Of a stretch of DNA of 5,381 nucleotides, positions 1 to 3,611 are shown one piece after another. The DNA is taken from contig CANRLY010000128.1 of the NCBI GenBank assembly GCA_947631585.1, forward strand, positions 1 to 5,381, read 5' to 3'. Position numbers and translations under genes: made by a program. Under the pieces are notes generated by a model. That model had not been told where the DNA came from. It saw only the letters and a program-made list of their open reading frames with translations, and searched no databases. Positions within the stretch are counted from its first letter, which is position 1. The number at the start of each line of letters is the position of its first letter. This DNA is from an uncultured Clostridia bacterium (GTDB lineage: Bacteria; Bacillota; Clostridia; Oscillospirales; Ruminococcaceae).

Positions 1-206
1 GGTTCGCTGCTGTCCGGTTCACTGCTGCTGTCAGGTTCGCTGCTTTCGGTCTCACTGCTGCTGTCCGGTTCGCTGGTTGTAGTCTGAGAGCTTTCGTCTT
101 TCTTGCTGCCGTCGTCTGCATCGGAGGAGGATTCCTTGCAGGAGACCGCCAGCGTCATTGCCGCAGCCAGCAGTATCGCCGCCAGACGTTTTGTAATGTT
201 TTTCAT
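1..206 (-). CDS. Putative lipoprotein with acidic Ser/Glu/Pro tail (N-terminal part, runs off the left edge)
   Basis: The reading frame stays open from ATG at 206-204 to the window edge, giving 68 codons plus 2 nt, so only the N-terminus is visible. Residues 1-22 form a bacterial signal peptide: positive start (K2, K6, R7), hydrophobic core rich in Ala and Leu, then LAVSC with Cys23 as the probable lipidation site. The -3 residue is Ala rather than the usual Leu, so the lipobox is acceptable but not ideal. After Cys23 comes a hydrophilic low-complexity spacer with repeated SEPDSS units (residues 45-68), typical of a tether holding a domain away from the membrane. The start is set by AAAAGGAG 8 nt upstream. 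It begins 46 nt after the permease stop on the same strand, with no clear terminator between, so it is probably the third gene of the ABC operon. The functional domain lies outside the window and the role is unknown. Confidence 0.75.
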   Translation of the reverse strand, partial: MKNITKRLAAILLAAAMTLAVSCKESSSDADDGSKKDESSQTTTSEPDSSSETESSEPDSSSEPDSSE

Positions 207-252
207 AGCTGACACTCCTTTTGGATAAAAGAATAGGATATCTGATGATATA

Positions 253-1605
253 TCAGTCTGTCTGCCCGTCTTGGGCGTCGGACTTGAAGCCTTTTTTGTT
301 TTTCCTTTTTCTGCTGGGGTCTATGGTCATGGTGAAGATCCTGTCTGTGGTAAAGACCTTGACTGCCAGCGTCAGGCAGATGACCAGCAGCACCATCTGA
401 TAGATCATTCCGCCGAAGTAAAGTTTCATGTTGCCGAACATGATATTGTCGCAGGCGGTAAAAGTATGTGTGAACGGTATAGCGTACACAATGTATCTTA
501 CCACGGCAGGCAGTGATTTTATGTCAATTATCATCGAAAGGATATAAGGTATCATTGCCAGGAACATGATAGGCATAGTCAGCGACTGAGCGGCTTTGGC
601 GTCCTTGGCAAGAGCGCCCAGCACCAGCGAAACGGAAAGGGCGATGAGGATAGTCAGGAAGAGCTGTATTCCCACCAGAGCGTAATCGCCCACTGAGAGG
701 TGAAGTCCCAGCTGCTGGAGTATAGCGTCAGAGCCTTCCGAAGTCATGCCGGTAGTCATGCCTTTCATCATGTAGTTGAATCCGATCATGTAAGCCACCG
801 CATTAAGGGCTGCGATAACGGCAGCCGCCAGCATTTTGGCGCACAGCACGGACATTCTTGAGACGGGGGCTGAGAAAAGCGTCTCAAGGGTCTTGTCTAT
901 CTTTTCGGTGGAGATCGCCGAAATTATCATCTGAGAAGAGAACATCAGCAGTATATAGACCACGATAGGCAGGAACATATTCTGCATGGAAGTCAGCGAA
1001 GCGATGGTAGCGCTGGAAACGTCAGCGGACCTGTCCGCCACGATGGTCTTGTCCTGCACTGTCACAAGGGATTCGGCAGTGCCCAGTTCCTCAAGGGAGA
1101 TACCATGCTCAACTATGTAAGACTGTTTTATAGCCTCTCTGATAGAGCCTACCGCCGCATCGTTCATAGAGATATTGGAAAGGGTAGCGCCGGAGGTCAT
1201 GCGGCTTATGTTGATAAGTTCTGCCTTTTCGCCGGCGGCGATCTTATCGCTGAAGCCCTTGGGGATAATGATAACGCTGTTTATATCCAGCCTTTTAAAT
1301 TCCTCGATATAGTTATCGGTGGGGATATCCACCAGAGTCACCAGACTGTCGTCATATTTCAGGGGGAGTCCGGTATTTTCGTCAATCTCCGAAACAGTCA
1401 GCGCTTTTATGAGCTGCTGAGTGAAAGGGGTGTTGTCCCGGTCGCAGATAGTCATTTCGCTTGCTTCCTCGACGGTATCTTCTATTATTCCCCCGAAAGA
1501 ATTACCCACGAAGATGAGGACCAGCATTGTAACTATCATAGACACCAGCACCTGCACGGTGAGAAGTTCTTTAAGTTCTTTTTTGAAAAGGTTAGTAAAT
1601 TTCAT
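253..1605 (-). CDS. ABC-2 type transporter permease, NatB/YhaP-like
   Basis: This 450-aa protein is the membrane half of an ABC exporter. One membrane segment near the N-terminus (about 17-36) is followed by a large extracytoplasmic domain (about 37-208) and then a bundle of membrane segments at about 209-229, 255-278, 310-333, 341-360 and 395-417. That is the architecture of ABC-2 permeases of the NatB class. Between the second and third segments, around 234-250, lies the conserved EK-KTLE-LFSAPVSR motif that contacts the ATPase. The C-terminus (431-450) is a basic then acidic cytoplasmic tail. The gene starts inside the end of the ATPase gene with a 14-nt overlap; GGTGGTGA about 6 nt before the ATG serves as a modest ribosome binding site, consistent with translational coupling. 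The substrate cannot be read from the sequence: NatAB exports sodium, but relatives handle peptides, antibiotics or lipids. Family assignment is firm, substrate unknown. Confidence 0.93.
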   Translation of the reverse strand: MKFTNLFKKELKELLTVQVLVSMIVTMLVLIFVGNSFGGIIEDTVEEASEMTICDRDNTPFTQQLIKALTVSEIDENTGLPLKYDDSLVTLVDIPTDNYIEEFKRLDINSVIIIPKGFSDKIAAGEKAELINISRMTSGATLSNISMNDAAVGSIREAIKQSYIVEHGISLEELGTAESLVTVQDKTIVADRSADVSSATIASLTSMQNMFLPIVVYILLMFSSQMIISAISTEKIDKTLETLFSAPVSRMSVLCAKMLAAAVIAALNAVAYMIGFNYMMKGMTTGMTSEGSDAILQQLGLHLSVGDYALVGIQLFLTILIALSVSLVLGALAKDAKAAQSLTMPIMFLAMIPYILSMIIDIKSLPAVVRYIVYAIPFTHTFTACDNIMFGNMKLYFGGMIYQMVLLVICLTLAVKVFTTDRIFTMTIDPSRKRKNKKGFKSDAQDGQTD

Positions 1606-2332
1606 TCTGTTTCACCACCCTTTCAAAGACTTCCTCAAGATTGGAGACTGCGTACTTATCTTTCAGACCCTGAACTGTTCCGACCTCCAGCAGGTGACCT
1701 TTTGCTATTATGCCCACCCTGTCGGAGACGTATTCTATTTCCAGCATATTGTGGGAGCTGAGAAGAAAGCTCATTCCTTCTGCCGCCAGGGACTTTATCA
1801 TACGTCTTATTTCCAAAGCGTTGATTATATCCAGACCGCTGGTAGGTTCGTCCAGGATAGCCAGAGCAGGTCTTGACATAACGGCTCTTGAAAGCAGGAG
1901 TTTTCTTATCATACCTCTTGAATAGCTGCCTATCTTGTCATTGAGCCTGTCCCCCAGTTCGGCGGTCTCAGAGGCTCTTTCCACAAAAAGCTTCTGTTCG
2001 TTTTTGTTTTTAGCATAAAGCCCAGCCATAAATTCCAGGTAGGACTTGCCGGTCATTTGCTTATAAGCCCCTGCTTCATCGGGGAGGTAGGTTATATTCT
2101 CCCTGACCTTTGCCGGCTCTTTGTTGATACTGTACCCCGACACCAGCGCATCTCCCTCGGTAGAGGAAAGCAGCGTGGCTATCATGCGAATGGTGGTAGT
2201 TTTGCCTGCGCCGTTTGGTCCGATAAGTGCAAAGATCTCTCCCTGCCCTATGTCGAAGCTTACTTTTTCAGATGCATAGACGCCTTTTTTATACATCTTG
2301 GAAAGCTCCTTGACCTCCAGAACTTTTTCCAT
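1592..2332 (-). CDS. ABC transporter ATP-binding protein, NatA-like, of an ABC-2 exporter
   Basis: This 246-aa ATPase drives the adjacent ABC-2 permease from the cytoplasmic face. All nucleotide-binding motifs are in order: Walker A GPNGAGKT at 38-45, Walker B LAILDE at 157-162 followed by the D-loop SGLD, signature YSRGM at 137-141 in place of the textbook LSGGQ, and the switch histidine H194 in SSH. The Q-loop reads YLPDEAG at 82-88, with Asp85-Glu86 where many ABC proteins carry Gln; this and the SRGM or SKGM signature are common in the NatA/YxlF-type branch, so they do not suggest inactivity. Length is normal for a single-domain exporter ATPase. The ATG is supported by AAAGGAG about 7 nt upstream. 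It is the first gene of the operon, followed by the permease with a 14-nt overlap. Its promoter, with inverted repeats, lies at 2371-2399. Confidence 0.95.
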   Translation of the reverse strand: MEKVLEVKELSKMYKKGVYASEKVSFDIGQGEIFALIGPNGAGKTTTIRMIATLLSSTEGDALVSGYSINKEPAKVRENITYLPDEAGAYKQMTGKSYLEFMAGLYAKNKNEQKLFVERASETAELGDRLNDKIGSYSRGMIRKLLLSRAVMSRPALAILDEPTSGLDIINALEIRRMIKSLAAEGMSFLLSSHNMLEIEYVSDRVGIIAKGHLLEVGTVQGLKDKYAVSNLEEVFERVVKQNEIY

Positions 2333-2359
2333 ATTATTCTCCTTTGCAATTAAAAATTT

Positions 2360-2377
2360 ATACTATCTTAATAGTAT
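2360..2377. promoter_or_regulatory. Inverted repeat over the -10, probable repressor operator
   Basis: ATACTAT-CTTA-ATAGTAT is a perfect 7-bp inverted repeat with a 4-bp centre. Its right arm contains the -10 hexamer and its left arm covers the expected transcription start, the classical place for a repressor to block RNA polymerase. No GntR- or TetR-type regulator is encoded in the window, so the binding protein is unknown. It does not match the AAGTAAACTT repeats in front of the XRE unit, so the neighbouring XRE protein is not the obvious candidate. Confidence 0.6.
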
Positions 2378-2399
2378 CATAAAAAAACACTTTTAGCAA
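2371..2399 (-). promoter_or_regulatory. Sigma-A promoter of the ABC operon, extended -10
   Basis: Read on the minus strand: -35 TTGCTA (2399-2394), a 17-bp spacer, and -10 TACTAT (2376-2371) preceded by TGA, which makes an extended -10. Transcription should start near 2364, leaving a leader of about 32 nt before the ATPase start. The position fits the only divergence-free gap upstream of the ATPase. Inferred from sequence alone. Confidence 0.7.
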
Positions 2400-2448
2400 T
2401 AGCAATTTTGTACAAAATGTAAATTTTATTTAGCCGTACTATTGCTAA
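2393..2448. repeat. 10-bp inverted repeat flanking the ABC promoter upstream region
   Basis: TTAGCAATAG at 2393-2402 is mirrored exactly by CTATTGCTAA at 2439-2448, with 36 bp between. The left arm contains the -35 hexamer of the ABC promoter. The two arms could be paired binding sites joined by looping, or the legs of a cruciform. The arms are visible in the sequence; the function is inference. Confidence 0.5.
2405..2418. promoter_or_regulatory. 14-bp perfect palindrome upstream of the ABC promoter
   Basis: ATTTTGTACAAAAT is its own reverse complement. It lies just upstream of the -35 element, roughly -41 to -54 relative to the predicted start, where an activator or a second repressor dimer could bind. 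It also sits in the loop of the longer inverted repeat at 2393-2448. A palindrome of this size in AT-rich DNA can occur by chance, so the role is uncertain. Confidence 0.45.
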
Positions 2449-2480
2449 GGTTTTGCCGGCGCTCTCTGCCGGTCTAAGGC

Positions 2481-2579
2481 TGCGGGGCGGCGCCGGCAGC
2501 TGCTTCGCAGCTGCCGCAGACGGCTGCCTTCGGCAGCCGTCCGTCCGTGCCGAAGGCACGGGCGGGGCGCCGCCCCGCA
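2481..2579. repeat. GC-rich four-way-junction element (outer stem plus three hairpins)
   Basis: A 14-bp outer stem pairs TGCGGGGCGGCGCC (2481-2494) with its exact complement at 2566-2579. Inside are three hairpins: GGCAGCTGC with loop TTC (2495-2515), GACGGCTGCC with loop TTC (2519-2541), and CCGTGCC with loop GAA (2545-2561). Nearly every base is paired, so this is a designed-looking cloverleaf fold, very GC-rich against AT-rich flanks. It lies 17 bp beyond the stop of the XRE gene and ahead of the ABC promoter. It has no U-run, so it is not a standard terminator. It resembles REP/MITE-type interspersed elements in organisation; copies elsewhere cannot be checked here. Confidence 0.8.
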
Positions 2580-2596
2580 TGGAGGAGCATAGGGAT

Positions 2597-2803
2597 TCAG
2601 AAAAAGAAAAGCTCCTCGAATTTTTTGTCAAGCGCCGAGCAAAGCACCGCAGCCAGCTTTGCGGTGGGACAGTATTGCCCGACCTCGATGGAACTGATGG
2701 TGTTGCGGGAGACGCCGACCAGTTCCGCCAGCTGCGCCTGGGAAAGCCCGGCTTCCTGACGGTATTTTTTCAGATCGTTTTTTAAAATCAGATTGTCGTC
2801 CAT
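2597..2803 (-). CDS. Small XRE-family helix-turn-helix transcriptional regulator
   Basis: This 68-aa protein is a stand-alone Cro/CI-type (XRE) DNA-binding domain, the usual size for the compact regulators common in Firmicutes. The first helix covers about 5-18 (ILKNDLKKYRQEAG), the helix-turn-helix lies at about 21-44: SQAQLAELVG is the positioning helix and SRNTISSIE the start of the recognition helix, followed by the typical G-Y-P-A pattern and the closing LDKKFEELF. There is no sensor or oligomerisation domain beyond this. The ATG follows the upstream stop codon without a gap (TAG-ATG), so translation is coupled to the membrane-protein gene; AGG and GGGG just before it offer only a weak site of their own. 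It probably represses its own operon through the twin repeats at 3149-3162 and 3182-3195, which is an inference from family habit and site position. Confidence 0.93.
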   Translation of the reverse strand: MDDNLILKNDLKKYRQEAGLSQAQLAELVGVSRNTISSIEVGQYCPTAKLAAVLCSALDKKFEELFFF

Positions 2804-3154
2804 CTACCTGTACCCCACAAAATAAAATGCAAGGAAAACTATGCCTGCTGCGCCCTCCAGTAACCCTGCCGCCAACTGATAAAACTTCCGGCTCTTTTGA
2901 AATTTCGTCAGCAGCAGAGTGGAACATATCGCCAGTTCCACCGCCAACGCCAGGTGAAATCCACCGTAAAAATGCCCCCTGCAACAGTCGGCAATAATTA
3001 CCCCGAGACATACCAGCACCCCGACCAGCGCCGAGTACCTGCCGCACCTGTCTAACCTGGACAGCTCCATTTCGTCAGAACTGCGGCTCTCGCTCTCCCT
3101 CCGGCTTTTCGCCAGTATCTCCTCCCTGTCCGTTTTGTACCCCTCCTTTGCCAA
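2804..3154 (-). CDS. DUF6442-like small membrane protein, start codon uncertain
   Basis: The frame gives up to 116 aa. The N-terminal part (EEILAKSRRES, then acidic and polar residues to about 36) resembles the EEILxKSR start of DUF6442 proteins as I recall the family. Membrane segments follow at about 40-57, 65-82 and 94-114, with a basic loop between the last two. Function is unknown; such proteins are typically encoded beside a small XRE regulator, as here. The start is a problem. The first usual start codon is TTG at 3154-3152, but it has no ribosome binding site, and the leader would be only about 12 nt. A very strong site, AAAGGAGGGG (3149-3140), lies inside that reading frame and points to ACG at 3133-3131, which is where DUF6442 relatives usually have Met. 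The next ATG in frame (residue 29) has no site. Either a rare ACG start or a mutated ATG is possible. Confidence 0.75.
   Translation of the reverse strand: MAKEGYKTDREEILAKSRRESESRSSDEMELSRLDRCGRYSALVGVLVCLGVIIADCCRGHFYGGFHLALAVELAICSTLLLTKFQKSRKFYQLAAGLLEGAAGIVFLAFYFVGYR
3140..3149 (-). promoter_or_regulatory. Strong Shine-Dalgarno that points to an ACG codon
   Basis: AAAGGAGGGG on the minus strand includes a perfect AGGAGG core (3147-3142). Counting the usual 8 nt from that core leads to ACG at 3133-3131, in frame with the membrane protein. If translation begins at TTG 3154 instead, this site would lie wholly within the coding region and serve nothing. It is therefore the main evidence about the true start. 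Confidence 0.7.
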
Positions 3155-3162
3155 GTTTACTT
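3149..3162 (-). promoter_or_regulatory. Operator-like repeat, downstream copy
   Basis: AAGTAAACTTGGCA, identical to the copy at 3182-3195. Each copy contains AAGT-AA-ACTT, a short inverted repeat suited to a dimeric XRE protein. This copy lies just after the expected transcription start and covers the TTG codon at 3154-3152. Proposed site for the XRE regulator; inferred. Confidence 0.65.
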
Positions 3163-3171
3163 TGCATTGTT

Positions 3172-3200
3172 ATTATAACACTGCCAAGTTTACTTGTCAA
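3172..3200 (-). promoter_or_regulatory. Consensus sigma-A promoter of the membrane protein/XRE unit
   Basis: On the minus strand TTGACA (3200-3195) and TATAAT (3177-3172) both match consensus exactly, with a 17-bp spacer. Transcription should begin near 3165-3168. A promoter this strong usually needs repression, which fits the operator-like repeats overlapping it and the autoregulator encoded downstream. Confidence 0.9.
3182..3195 (-). promoter_or_regulatory. Operator-like repeat, copy inside the promoter spacer
   Basis: Second exact copy of AAGTAAACTTGGCA. It begins in the last base of the -35 and fills most of the spacer, so a bound protein would exclude RNA polymerase. The two copies are 33 bp apart, about three helical turns, placing them on the same face of the DNA and allowing cooperative binding. 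Confidence 0.7.
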
Positions 3201-3208
3201 GAGCCAAG

Positions 3209-3226
3209 CGAAAAAAATTTTTTTCG
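3209..3226. promoter_or_regulatory. A7T7 palindrome at UP-element position
   Basis: CGAAAAAAATTTTTTTCG is a perfect 18-bp palindrome. Measured from the predicted start near 3166 it spans about -43 to -60, where UP elements contact the alpha subunits of RNA polymerase. A-tracts also bend DNA. It probably raises activity of the already consensus promoter next to it. Confidence 0.5.
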
Positions 3227-3542
3227 TGCCTTGTGCGCTTAAAATCGACATTTTTTTCAAAACGTAATATCGCAAAAATCGTTACTGTTCAGAAAAACGG
3301 ACTGATGTTGAAAAGTTGAAAATTTCAGCCGGAAAAGCCTTTTGCTATCGCTGGTTTTCAACGTTTTCAACAGAGTTTTCAACATTTATTACTTCCGAAA
3401 AGCGAAAACTGCCCTTTTGCTTCACGAAAACACATACATTTGTTAAAATTTAAGAAATAAATTCAGCCACTGCCCGCCCGCCGTTCAGGCTTGACAGGTC
3501 AGCGGCGCTTATGAAAAATTTGATATATTGTATAAAAAACTC
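3227..3542. other. Non-coding AT-rich divergent gap
   Basis: Between the XRE-unit promoter and the cheA promoter I see no convincing gene, tRNA or riboswitch. Apart from the TTTTCAAC cluster, it holds a weak GC hairpin at 3479-3507 (CGCCGTT against AGCGGCG, one G-T pair) followed by AT-rich DNA, possibly a remnant of a terminator or a structured leader. The isolated TTGACA at 3491-3496 has no matching -10 at a usable distance. Confidence 0.5.
3306..3384. repeat. Cluster of five TTTTCAAC repeats, four forming a long hairpin
   Basis: TTTTCAAC occurs three times on the plus strand (from 3355, 3364 and 3376) and twice on the minus strand (3314-3306 and 3322-3315). Three copies read TTTTCAACA. 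The minus pair and the first plus pair are complementary: TGTTGAAAAGTTGAAAA (3306-3322) pairs with 3355-3372 over 17 bp with one bulged G at 3363, across a 32-nt loop. TTTTCAACA matches the DnaA box TTATCCACA at 7 of 9 positions. Whether this binds DnaA, another protein or acts as RNA is unknown. Confidence 0.6.
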
Positions 3543-3571
3543 TTGTGCTTGACGATTTTTTTTGGTATAAT
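3543..3571 (+). promoter_or_regulatory. Sigma-A promoter of cheA, extended -10
   Basis: TTGTGC (3543-3548), 17-bp spacer, then TATAAT (3566-3571), which is consensus and is preceded by TGG, giving an extended -10. Start is expected near 3578, so the leader is only about 34 nt. There is no sigma-D (flagellar) type promoter, which suggests cheA is expressed with housekeeping genes and not in a flagellar cascade. Confidence 0.75.
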
Positions 3572-3593
3572 GTATATGAAAGCTAGGTTGGTC

Positions 3594-3600
3594 AAGGAGG
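3594..3600 (+). promoter_or_regulatory. Ribosome binding site of cheA
   Basis: AAGGAGG is a full match to the Shine-Dalgarno sequence. The gap to ATG at 3612 is 11 nt, slightly long, but the closer TTG at 3608 is out of frame, so ATG 3612 is the chosen start. Confidence 0.8.
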
Positions 3601-3611
3601 CGGACATTTGT

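Noticed and set aside
1..75. Short direct repeats as a CRISPR array
   Set aside because: The repeats encode in-frame SEPDSS units of a lipoprotein, are imperfect and have no unique spacers.
242..256. CTGAT-GATAT-ATCAG hairpin after the permease as a terminator
   Set aside because: The stem is only 5 bp and AT-rich, it overlaps the permease stop codon and there is no following U-run, so the operon probably continues into the lipoprotein.
1105..1876. Long plus-strand open frames opposite the ABC permease and ATPase
   Set aside because: The minus-strand genes have clear motifs and ribosome binding sites; these antisense frames are rich in His, Cys and Phe without any recognisable domain, so they are shadows.
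2481..2579. GC-rich hairpins as a standard rho-independent terminator
   Set aside because: There is no run of U after the stems in either direction, and the multi-branch layout is unlike a simple terminator hairpin.
2377..2631. Minus-strand open frame of about 84 codons through the GC-rich element
   Set aside because: It is created by the hairpin repeats, is Ala/Pro/Arg-rich low complexity, has no ribosome binding site and overlaps the XRE gene and the ABC promoter.
3075..3167. A 30-codon ATG frame on the minus strand starting almost at the transcription start (leaderless-looking)
   Set aside because: It has no ribosome binding site, a Gly/Gln/Glu-rich sequence with no domain, and it overlaps the better-supported membrane protein in another frame.
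3549..3571. TTGACG as the -35 of the cheA promoter
   Set aside because: It lies only 11 bp from TATAAT, too close for sigma-A; TTGTGC six bases upstream gives the proper 17-bp spacer.
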